Positions 1 to 5,081 of a stretch of 5,556 bases of DNA are shown piece after piece; positions within the stretch are counted from its first letter, which is position 1; every line of letters starts with the position of its first letter. The DNA lies in contig JANLYO010000259.1 of NCBI GenBank assembly GCA_031365665.1, forward strand, positions 1 through 5,556, read 5' to 3'. The position numbers were made by a program, and so were the translations under genes. The DNA is from JANYCG01 sp031365665. GTDB taxonomy: Bacteria > Pseudomonadota > Gammaproteobacteria > Burkholderiales > Burkholderiaceae_C. Below the pieces are notes generated by a model, which was not told where the DNA came from, made no database searches, and saw nothing but the letters and a program-made list of their open reading frames with translations.

Positions 1-1
1 G

Positions 2-547
2 GGCCCGATCGTCACGAAGGCAGCGCACGAGCGCATCACGGGCTACATCGAACTCGGCGAAAAGGAAGGCGCCAAGATGCTGGTCGACGGCCGCGGTTTC
101 GATGCCAAGGCGGCGGGCTCGGGCTGCGACGACGGTTTCTGGATGGGCGGCACGCTGTTCGACCACGTGACGCCCGACATGCGCATCTACAAGGAAGAAA
201 TCTTCGGCCCCGTGCTGGTGTGTGTACGCGCGAAGGATTTCGGCGAGGCGTTGCAGATGGTGAACGAGCACGAGTTCGGCAATGGCTGCAGCCTCTTCAC
301 CCGCGACGGCAACGTGGCGCGCGAGTTCAGCCGCCGCGTGCAGATCGGCATGGTCGGCGTCAACGTGCCCATCCCCGTGCCCATGGCCTGGCACGGTTTT
401 GGCGGCTGGAAGCGCTCGTTGTTTGGCGACATGCACGCCTACGGCGAAGAAGGCGTGCGTTTCTACACCAAACAAAAATCTATCATGCAGCGCTGGCCGG
501 AGAGCATTGGCAAGGGGGCGGAGTTTGTGATGCCGACGGCTGAATAA
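2..547 (+). CDS. mmsA: CoA-acylating methylmalonate-semialdehyde dehydrogenase, C-terminal part (5' end outside window)
   Basis: Oxidises methylmalonate semialdehyde (and malonate semialdehyde) to propionyl-CoA (acetyl-CoA) with NAD+ and CoA in valine and inositol catabolism; cytoplasmic. The reading frame is open from base 2 to TAA 545-547 and gives 181 residues, roughly the last third of a family usually near 500 aa. The first visible residues (GPIVTKAAHERITGYIELG) already match the family. Further on come the aldehyde-dehydrogenase KEEIFGPV motif at visible residues 64-71, whose second Glu usually contacts the cofactor ribose, then MAWHGFGGWKRSLFGD and a C-terminus reading FYTKQKSIMQRWPE, which is typical of MmsA rather than other aldehyde dehydrogenases. 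The catalytic Cys lies upstream and cannot be checked. A hairpin-rich intergenic element follows the stop and a same-strand GMC oxidoreductase begins 119 bp later. Family assignment is firm; whether valine breakdown is the physiological role is inferred. Confidence 0.94.
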   Translation, partial: GPIVTKAAHERITGYIELGEKEGAKMLVDGRGFDAKAAGSGCDDGFWMGGTLFDHVTPDMRIYKEEIFGPVLVCVRAKDFGEALQMVNEHEFGNGCSLFTRDGNVAREFSRRVQIGMVGVNVPIPVPMAWHGFGGWKRSLFGDMHAYGEEGVRFYTKQKSIMQRWPESIGKGAEFVMPTAE

Positions 548-551
548 CGTA

Positions 552-633
552 CCCCCTGAGTCGGCCTTCGGCCGCCTTCCCCCGGAGGGGACGCCACAGG
601 CGGCCCGGCAAAGCCGGTTCCGCGGTGGCCGCT
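552..633. repeat. Hairpin-rich intergenic element of the type seen in Comamonadaceae
   Basis: Three nested or adjacent inverted repeats fill most of the gap after mmsA. CGGCC-TTC-GGCCG lies at 562-574, a C-run facing a G-run at 579-590, and CCGGC-AAA-GCCGG at 605-617. The last is enclosed by GCGGCC (600-605) pairing with GGCCGC (627-632). The layout (CCCCCTGAG, GC hairpin, C/G-run hairpin, GGCAAAGCC hairpin, GGCCGCTGG) resembles an element I recall between many genes in Acidovorax, Variovorax and relatives. That memory is the only basis for calling it dispersed; the inverted repeats are seen directly. It could end mmsA transcripts or stabilise their 3' ends, but there is no T-run directly after a stem, so it is not a canonical terminator. 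Confidence 0.6.
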
Positions 634-666
634 GGAATTTTTTGCATTCTTCTATTCATAACGCGT

Positions 667-2385
667 ATGTCCGACACAGTTTTCGACTACATCATCATCG
701 GGGCCGGAACCGCAGGCTGCCTGCTCGCCAACCGCCTCAGCGCTGACGCGACCAAACGCGTGTTGCTGATCGAGGCTGGCCGCAAGGACGACTACCACTG
801 GATCCACATCCCCGTGGGTTACCTGTATTGCATTGGCAACCCGCGCACCGACTGGTTGTACAACACCGAGAAAGAGCCGGGCCTCAATGGTCGCGCGCTG
901 CGGTATCCGCGCGGCAAGGTGCTGGGTGGTTGCAGCAGCATCAACGGCATGATCTACATGCGCGGGCAGGCGCGCGACTACGACCGGTGGGCGCAAGAGG
1001 TGGGCGACGAGACCTGGAGCTGGCACAACAGCTTGCCGTATTTCAAGCTGCACGAAGATCATTACAAAGGTGCAAGTAGCCATCACGGAGCGCGCGGCAC
1101 CGCCCCCGAGCTGATGGCCGCAAGCGACACGCCCTACCAAAAACTGCTGCGCGGTCGCAATGCAGGCGGCGAGTGGCGCGTCGAGAAGCAGCGCCTACGC
1201 TGGAATGTGCTGGATGCGTTTGCCCAGGCGGCGCAACAAGCGGGCATTCCGGCCACGGATGATTTCAATCGTGGCAGCAACGAGGGGGTGGGTTATTTCG
1301 AGGTCAACCAAAAGAGCGGCTGGCGCTGGAATACCGCCAAGGCGTTTTTGCGCCCAACCTGTTTTGGGCGGCCCAATTTTGAGATGTGGACTTCGGCCCA
1401 GGTCTCGCGCCTTGTGATCGAGACCCGGCCCGACGGCGGCCAGGTGTGTACCGGCGTGCAGGTGTGGGCCACGCACGAGCTGGTCACCGCCACCGCCACG
1501 CGCGAGGTGATTTTGTGCGCGGGCAGCATCGCATCGCCGCAGATTTTGCAGCTCTCGGGCATTGGCCCGGCGGCTCTGCTGCAACAACACGGCATCCCGG
1601 TGGTGGCTGATGTGCCAGGTGTGGGCGCTAACTTGCAGGATCATTTGCAGATTCGCGCGGTGTTCAAGGTAGAACATGTCAAAACCCTCAACACCATGGC
1701 CAACAGCCTCTGGGGCAAGGCGATGATTGGCCTGGAGTACGCCCTTAAACGGAGCGGCCCAATGAGTATGGCGCCCAGCCAGTTGGGCGCGTTCACCAGA
1801 AGCGACCCGAGCCAGCCCTACCCCAACATCCAGTACCACGTGCAGCCCCTGAGCCTGGATGCGTTTGGCGAGCCACTGCACGGCTTTAACGCGTTCACGG
1901 CCAGCGTGTGCAACCTGAACCCGAGCAGCCGGGGCACAGTGCAGATCAAAAGCAATAAGTTTGAAGACGCCCCGGCCATTGCGCCCAACTATCTGAGCAC
2001 CGACGCCGACCGCAAAGTTGCCGCCGACTCGCTACGCGTAACGCGCCAGATCGTGGCGCAACCGGCCCTTGCTAAATACAAACCGCAAGAATGGAAGCCA
2101 GGCGTGCAGTTTCAATCAGACGCGGAGCTGGCCAAACTCGCCGGCGACATCGCCACTACCATCTTCCACCCCGTGGGCACAACCAAAATGGGCGGGGCCG
2201 ACGACGTGATGGCCGTGGTCGATGCCCGCCTGCGCGTGCGGGGCAGGCACGGCCTGGTGGCCGGGCTGCGCGTGGTGGACGCGGGGGTCATGCCCTCCAT
2301 CACCAGCGGCAACACCAATTCGCCAACGCTGATGATTGCCGAAAAAGCGGCCCAATGGATTTTTGAAGACGCGGTCACGGCCTAA
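667..2385 (+). CDS. FAD-dependent GMC-family oxidoreductase (choline/alcohol dehydrogenase-like)
   Basis: A 572-aa flavoprotein expected to oxidise an alcohol to an aldehyde in the cytoplasm or at the membrane face; the substrate is not readable from sequence. The Rossmann FAD motif GAGTAG is at residues 12-17, with the ribose-binding Glu at 36 (LLIEAG). GMC signature 1 starts at residue 82 (RGKVLGGCSSINGMIYMRG) and signature 2 is at 286-300 (GSIASPQILQLSGIG). The expected catalytic pair is His501 (FHPVGT) and Asn549 (SGNTNSPT); the Asn aligns by spacing with the choline oxidase Asn. Length is normal for BetA/AlkJ-like members. The segment at about 158-180 (GEWRVEKQRLRWNVLDAFAQ) is shared by a bacterial subgroup annotated as choline dehydrogenase-like. 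The ATG at 667 is preferred over an in-frame GTG at 625 because the FAD motif then sits at the usual distance from the N-terminus. No clear Shine-Dalgarno precedes it. Position after mmsA suggests a shared catabolic role. Confidence 0.93.
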   Translation: MSDTVFDYIIIGAGTAGCLLANRLSADATKRVLLIEAGRKDDYHWIHIPVGYLYCIGNPRTDWLYNTEKEPGLNGRALRYPRGKVLGGCSSINGMIYMRGQARDYDRWAQEVGDETWSWHNSLPYFKLHEDHYKGASSHHGARGTAPELMAASDTPYQKLLRGRNAGGEWRVEKQRLRWNVLDAFAQAAQQAGIPATDDFNRGSNEGVGYFEVNQKSGWRWNTAKAFLRPTCFGRPNFEMWTSAQVSRLVIETRPDGGQVCTGVQVWATHELVTATATREVILCAGSIASPQILQLSGIGPAALLQQHGIPVVADVPGVGANLQDHLQIRAVFKVEHVKTLNTMANSLWGKAMIGLEYALKRSGPMSMAPSQLGAFTRSDPSQPYPNIQYHVQPLSLDAFGEPLHGFNAFTASVCNLNPSSRGTVQIKSNKFEDAPAIAPNYLSTDADRKVAADSLRVTRQIVAQPALAKYKPQEWKPGVQFQSDAELAKLAGDIATTIFHPVGTTKMGGADDVMAVVDARLRVRGRHGLVAGLRVVDAGVMPSITSGNTNSPTLMIAEKAAQWIFEDAVTA

Positions 2386-2469
2386 GAGAACGCGGTCAGA
2401 CCGACCTTCGGCTTGCATTGGGATCAAGTTTGCTGGTTTCCAGTTCTGCCACAGTACAGCGGCTGGATC

Positions 2470-2751
2470 TTAATTCTCCGCAATCTGTTGGGCCACTGGC
2501 GCAAGCATCGGCGAAGACATCCGCTCTGTCTGTGCCGCGCCGTTTGACCGACGCCCGCTCCCGTTGGCGGCAACTGCCTCGGTGGCGGAACCAGGCTGGG
2601 GCTGGCGTCCGTTCGGTGGGAGGAGGTAAATCCCAAGGGGTAAATCCGTATGCACCGAACGGGTGCGCGCCGGTACAGTCTGCCCACTCGCGGCGGCGGT
2701 GGGCAACAAACCACCCAGCGCTACAAGCAGCCGAGGGGGCAAACGCTCCAC
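2470..2751 (-). pseudogene. Possible relic of an exported-protein gene, or coding-like part of a dispersed repeat
   Basis: On the minus strand a GTG at 2749-2751 opens a 93-residue frame ending at TAA 2470-2472. It begins with ERLPPRLLVALGGLLPTAAASG, which has the basic start, hydrophobic core and small-residue end of a signal peptide. A Pro/Gly/Ala-rich stretch follows, and the end reads LAPVAQQIAEN. No well-placed ribosome site precedes the GTG (the nearest AGGA-like stretch is too far upstream), the frame is also open upstream without a better start, and no domain is recognisable. Read on past the stop, the frame runs into the antisense of the GMC gene. It may be chance, a truncated gene, or a repeat that happens to be open. 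Low confidence. Confidence 0.2.
2609..2662. repeat. 10-bp perfect inverted repeat enclosing a 9-bp direct repeat
   Basis: CCGTTCGGTG at 2609-2618 is the exact reverse complement of CACCGAACGG at 2653-2662. The 34-base loop holds GGTAAATCC twice (2625-2633 and 2639-2647, 14-base period). Just downstream, TGCCCAC (2681-2687) pairs with GTGGGCA (2699-2705). All pairings are read directly. They would give consecutive stem-loops in RNA or a cruciform in DNA; the function is unknown. Confidence 0.6.
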
Positions 2752-2801
2752 ATCAACAATTTCAAATCTTCCTGGTGCCCACGTAGGTGCCGGTTTTAAA
2801 T

Positions 2802-2831
2802 GGCGCTGGCGACCCCAGCGCCTTTTGTTTT
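2802..2831 (+). terminator. Rho-independent terminator on the plus strand
   Basis: GGCGCTGG (2802-2809) pairs perfectly with CCAGCGCC (2815-2822) over a 5-base loop and is followed at once by TTTTGTTTT (2823-2831). That is a canonical intrinsic terminator for rightward transcription. The other orientation lacks a clean T-run. The nearest recognised plus-strand gene ends 416 bp upstream, so it either ends a long 3' UTR of the GMC gene, ends an unrecognised transcript in 2386-2801, or insulates vapBC. Confidence 0.8.
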
Positions 2832-2876
2832 GGTGTCGCTCCAAGGTCTTTTGAAGCCATTTTACCTGGGAGAATA

Positions 2877-2920
2877 TGCTTCTAGCCCTCGTGAAATATG
2901 TACAAGTTGCTACTTTTTTT
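2877..2920 (+). repeat. Degenerate intergenic repeat with imperfect hairpin and T7 tail
   Basis: The stretch GCTTCTAGCCCTCGTGAAAT followed by ATGTACAAGTTGCTAC and seven T resembles, from memory, a short dispersed element of Comamonadaceae genomes (CTAGCGCTT...AAGCGC...AGCAGCTA then A/T-rich). TAGC (2883-2886) pairs with GCTA (2909-2912), with further broken pairing inside. The T7 run at 2914-2920 could make it a second, weaker terminator ahead of vapB. The pairing and T-run are seen; the repeat identity is recollection only. Confidence 0.4.
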
Positions 2921-2985
2921 CTGGCAATCAACGCGTGACTCACAGCCTCGGCATCCGCATTCAACGGCATGTCTGCATCACCGGT

Positions 2986-3004
2986 TACAATATTTGAGCA
3001 TATT
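2986..3004 (+). promoter_or_regulatory. Putative vapBC -10 box and overlapping palindromic operator
   Basis: TACAAT at 2986-2991 is one base from the sigma-70 -10 consensus and would start transcription near 2998, about 20 nt before vapB. No good -35 is visible at 17-nt spacing. AATAT (2989-2993) and ATATT (3000-3004) form an inverted repeat around TTGAGC, overlapping the -10 and the expected start. VapB antitoxins commonly bind such palindromes to repress their own operon. The assignment is inference from position; the palindrome is AT-rich and short, so chance is possible. Confidence 0.35.
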
Positions 3005-3019
3005 TTTCTGGGGAATTTG

Positions 3020-3277
3020 ATGCGAACAACATTGACCATTGATGACATTCAGGTCGAAGACTTGATGCAAGCCACTGGGCAAACCAGTGCTGTGTCGGCC
3101 ATCCGCCAGGCGCTGGACGCTTACTTGCGCCAAACGCGCAAAAAGAAGGTGCTTGCGTTACGTGGCCAAGTTCTGATTGAGGACAACTGGCGAGAACTGC
3201 GCGCGCTTGAAGTCGCGCCAAACGGCTATGCCGTCCGCAACGACGGAAATGGCCGCCCAGCCAGCAAGACGAAGTGA
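3020..3277 (+). CDS. vapB: VapB-family type II antitoxin
   Basis: An 85-aa protein expected to bind and neutralise the VapC toxin encoded next, and to repress the operon through its N-terminal DNA-binding part. The N-terminus MRTTLTIDDIQVEDLMQATG, followed by SAIRQALDAYLRQTRKKK (residues about 26-43), is the ribbon-helix-helix-like pattern of the VapB group with MRTT(L/V)T(I/L)DD starts (DUF2191-like). The C-terminal half (LRGQVLIEDNWRELRALE and a basic tail) is where these antitoxins contact the toxin. An in-frame ATG exists at 2969, but 3020 is preferred because it gives the family start and has GGGGA at 3010-3014, a well-placed ribosome site. The C-terminal tail is longer than in many VapB. 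The stop overlaps the toxin start by 4 nt, so the pair is translationally coupled. Confidence 0.85.
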   Translation: MRTTLTIDDIQVEDLMQATGQTSAVSAIRQALDAYLRQTRKKKVLALRGQVLIEDNWRELRALEVAPNGYAVRNDGNGRPASKTK

Positions 3278-3720
3278 CCGCAAACAAAGCAGGCATACGA
3301 GCTAAGACCCCAAACAGCGCAGCGCACGAGCGCGTGCTCATCGACACCTGCGGATGGATAGACTTTTTGCGGTCGCGCAACGGCAGCTTGGGCGACCAAG
3401 TGCAAGACGCCATGGAGCGCGACCTGGCCTGCCTGTGCAGCGTCAGCGTGGCCGAGTTGCTGCAAGGTGTCAAAGGCCCCAAGGAGCAGCGCCAGCTTGA
3501 CCTTCTGCTGGACAGCGTGCCTATCTTGCCTGTCGAGCCCGCCGACTGGGTGAGCGCTGGGCTGGCGTTGCAAGCCCAGCGCGCCAAGGGCTTTCAAATC
3601 CCGCTAAGTGATGCGCTTATCGCTGCGGTAGCCATCAGGCACGGGCTTCCCGTTGTGACGGTGGACCGGCATTTTGAGTTGTTGGGGACGGAATCGGTTG
3701 GATCGCGCACGCTCGGATGA
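3274..3720 (+). CDS. vapC: VapC-family PIN-domain ribonuclease toxin
   Basis: A Mg2+-dependent endoribonuclease toxin of the PIN fold, held inactive by VapB. The four acidic residues of the active site are all present: Asp24 (VLIDTCGWIDFLRS), Glu61 (SVSVAELLQGV), Asp113 (PLSDALIAAVA) and Asp131 (VVTVDRHF). Nothing suggests inactivation. The GTG at 3274 overlaps the vapB stop as GTGA and gives 148 aa, but leaves about 20 residues before the usual VapC start. An in-frame GTG at 3334 (VLIDT...) would give a 128-residue protein of ordinary length, though it would leave a 56-base gap after vapB. Neither start has a strong Shine-Dalgarno. I list the overlapping start because coupling is the rule in vapBC. 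It ends only 20 bp from the convergent M23 gene, and no clear terminator fits between them. Confidence 0.88.
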   Translation: MTANKAGIRAKTPNSAAHERVLIDTCGWIDFLRSRNGSLGDQVQDAMERDLACLCSVSVAELLQGVKGPKEQRQLDLLLDSVPILPVEPADWVSAGLALQAQRAKGFQIPLSDALIAAVAIRHGLPVVTVDRHFELLGTESVGSRTLG

Positions 3721-3740
3721 CGGCGAAATAAAGAGCCCGG

Positions 3741-4979
3741 CTACTTCAAGTATTGCTCAGGATCCAGCCATCCTTTTGACATCAATAGCGATTTAGCATC
3801 CTCTCCTTTTTTAACTAGCGGTGCGCGTCCCCAGCCCTCCGTTATCGAGCTTGTTTTTAAGCCAAAATGCAAATGACTGTTGTTCCTGCCGTTGCTTAGA
3901 GGCCAGTCCCTGACTGAACCGATCGTCGATCCGCCTTTCACGATATCGCCAAGTTTAACGCTTGCCGTAATATGTCCGTAGATCCCATTTACCTTGTTCA
4001 ACGGGGCTGGGCAGGTATGTTCGACAATCAGCACCGCGTCCCAAATGTCACCGCCCGTTGCGCTTTTCACTACTTTTCCATCGCATATTGCTTTGACTAT
4101 CGTGTCTTTCTTCGCCATATAGTCAACGCCCGTGTGCTCTTTATTTTCACCGTTGAATTTCTGCTTCGCGTATTCTGGATCGGCAAAATGCCCCGTGCCA
4201 TTCGCGACTAACGAGGCCATTGGCGGCGTAATCTGGGACGTGCCAAACGTACTTGCAATCTGGAGCGAACCGGCCGACACAGACGCACCATTCTTGTCAT
4301 AAACAGAAATTGCCACGGCAATTGACGCCGCGCCTACAGATTTGGCTGTCACCTTCAGATTTTCTATGATCACCGCAGTAGCTGGAGTAGCTTTGATTGA
4401 ATAAGGAGGCGCTCCTCCGCTAACAGCAACAGTGACGGACTCCTTATCACTTAACTTAGTGGCAGGCAAGCTGGCCTTGAGGGTAGCCACAGGCAGAGCA
4501 ACTCCACCACCAGCCTTTGGCGGGGCCACTGGCATCGTCGAGCCAGCTTGCGACAAATTGGTGTTCTGCGCGGGTGGCAACCCAATGGCCGCATTTGCGG
4601 CTGGTTTAGGCGGCACGGGGACTGGTTTCGGTCCCGGCGCGGGTTGGGGTGGCATGGGTATGGGCTGGGGCACTGGAACAGGCCGAGGCGCAACTGGGGG
4701 CGGCAGCGGCGCGGGCGCTGGCTTGGGCATTGGTTGAATTGACGGAGGCGTGGGCTTTGGGGGCACTGGCGCTGGCACGGGGGCAGGCAGGGGTTTCGGC
4801 GGAGGCAGAGGAGCAGGACGGGCCGCCGCCGCCTCTTTGTGGCATTGCGTCAGCTTGGCGTTGTCGCCTTTGAATCGGTCGATGCAATCCTGATGCGTCA
4901 GCGCGGACGCGCCTTGCCCATACAAACCCAATACAGCAACAGCCAGAACGACTTTGATCATGCTATTTCGCGTGGGCAT
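3741..4979 (-). CDS. Exported M23-family metallopeptidase with Pro-rich spacer and Ig-like segment
   Basis: A 412-aa zinc endopeptidase predicted to cut peptidoglycan cross-links outside the cytoplasmic membrane. In order: signal peptide, residues 1-26 (hydrophobic core VVLAVAVLGLYG, cleavage after ASA); a short segment with two Cys (32 and 46); a spacer of PxP and PPP units at about 54-126; an Ig-like beta segment at about 165-243 (VTVAVSGGAPPYSIKATP); and the M23 domain at about 265-412. Zinc ligands are His282 and Asp286 (HTGVD) and His371 (SHLHFG). His369 and His336 (YGH) are the likely catalytic histidines, so it looks active. GDIVKGGSTIGSV is the usual M23 strand pair. The start at 4979 has GGGGGAG at 4985-4991 on the minus strand, 5 nt away; the later Met7 has no ribosome site. 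It lies 102 bp behind the secreted Ala/Gln-rich gene and is probably co-transcribed with it. The domain is certain; target and role are not. Confidence 0.88.
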   Translation of the reverse strand: MPTRNSMIKVVLAVAVLGLYGQGASALTHQDCIDRFKGDNAKLTQCHKEAAAARPAPLPPPKPLPAPVPAPVPPKPTPPSIQPMPKPAPAPLPPPVAPRPVPVPQPIPMPPQPAPGPKPVPVPPKPAANAAIGLPPAQNTNLSQAGSTMPVAPPKAGGGVALPVATLKASLPATKLSDKESVTVAVSGGAPPYSIKATPATAVIIENLKVTAKSVGAASIAVAISVYDKNGASVSAGSLQIASTFGTSQITPPMASLVANGTGHFADPEYAKQKFNGENKEHTGVDYMAKKDTIVKAICDGKVVKSATGGDIWDAVLIVEHTCPAPLNKVNGIYGHITASVKLGDIVKGGSTIGSVRDWPLSNGRNNSHLHFGLKTSSITEGWGRAPLVKKGEDAKSLLMSKGWLDPEQYLK

Positions 4980-5032
4980 CCACGCTCCCCCAAAGTTAGA
5001 AACAAAATGGAAACGGAATAGAAAAGCAACCG

Positions 5033-5048
5033 CGCAGCAAGCGCTGCG
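5033..5048 (-). terminator. Weak hairpin between the two minus-strand genes, possible attenuator
   Basis: Within the 102-bp spacer, CGCAGC and GCTGCG pair over a 4-base loop. On the minus strand the stem is followed after seven bases by TTTT. The distance from stem to T-run is too long for an efficient intrinsic terminator, so it may only reduce read-through from the 144-aa gene into the M23 gene, or it may have no role. Confidence 0.25.
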
Positions 5049-5081
5049 GGTGGCCGCAAGCTCAAGAGCCTAAGCGACGAA

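Larger units (their letters stand above)
2386..2801. other. Intergenic stretch without a convincing gene
   Basis: About 415 bp between the GMC stop and the terminator at 2802. I see no tRNA, rRNA, tmRNA, SRP RNA or RNase P RNA motifs and no convincing plus-strand gene. It is not featureless. It contains a 9-bp direct repeat (ACGCGGTCA at 2369-2377 and 2390-2398, straddling the GMC stop), a small palindrome CGGT-CAG-ACCG at 2393-2403, strong inverted repeats at 2609-2662 and 2681-2705, and a minus-strand frame with a signal-peptide-like start. Possible explanations are a dispersed repeat, a decayed gene, or an unrecognised structured RNA ending at the terminator. Confidence 0.5.

Noticed and set aside
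625..666. N-terminal extension of the GMC protein from a GTG at 625
   Set aside because: It would add a hydrophobic-looking stretch (FCILLFI), but it overlaps the hairpin element, lacks a ribosome site, and the FAD motif fits the start at 667.
652..1881. Long antisense open frames opposite the GMC gene (652-1140 and 1195-1881, minus)
   Set aside because: They lie fully within a gene with clear GMC signatures, have no ribosome sites or recognisable domains, and are expected from GC-rich codon use.
2401..2440. Possible end sequence of a REP/RAYT-type element (GGTCAGACC-like motif near 2394-2402)
   Set aside because: Only a short GGTCAGACC palindrome is present; no transposase and no matching second end were found.
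2388..2560. Possible lytic transglycosylase relic on the minus strand (LAPVAQQIAEN, then DPAAVL after the stop)
   Set aside because: The phrase faintly recalls the region before the catalytic Glu in transglycosylases, but there is no Glu-Ser or GLMQ motif and the match is too short to name a family.
2418..2786. Plus-strand open frame from a TTG, ending 15 bp before the terminator
   Set aside because: The terminator position makes it tempting, but the start is a TTG without ribosome site, the protein is low-complexity Arg/Ser/Ala without any motif, and it runs through the inverted repeats.
4432..4737. Gly-rich plus-strand frame opposite the M23 gene
   Set aside because: It is the complement of the Pro-rich spacer codons; its Gly/Trp/Ala composition follows from that and there is no ribosome site.
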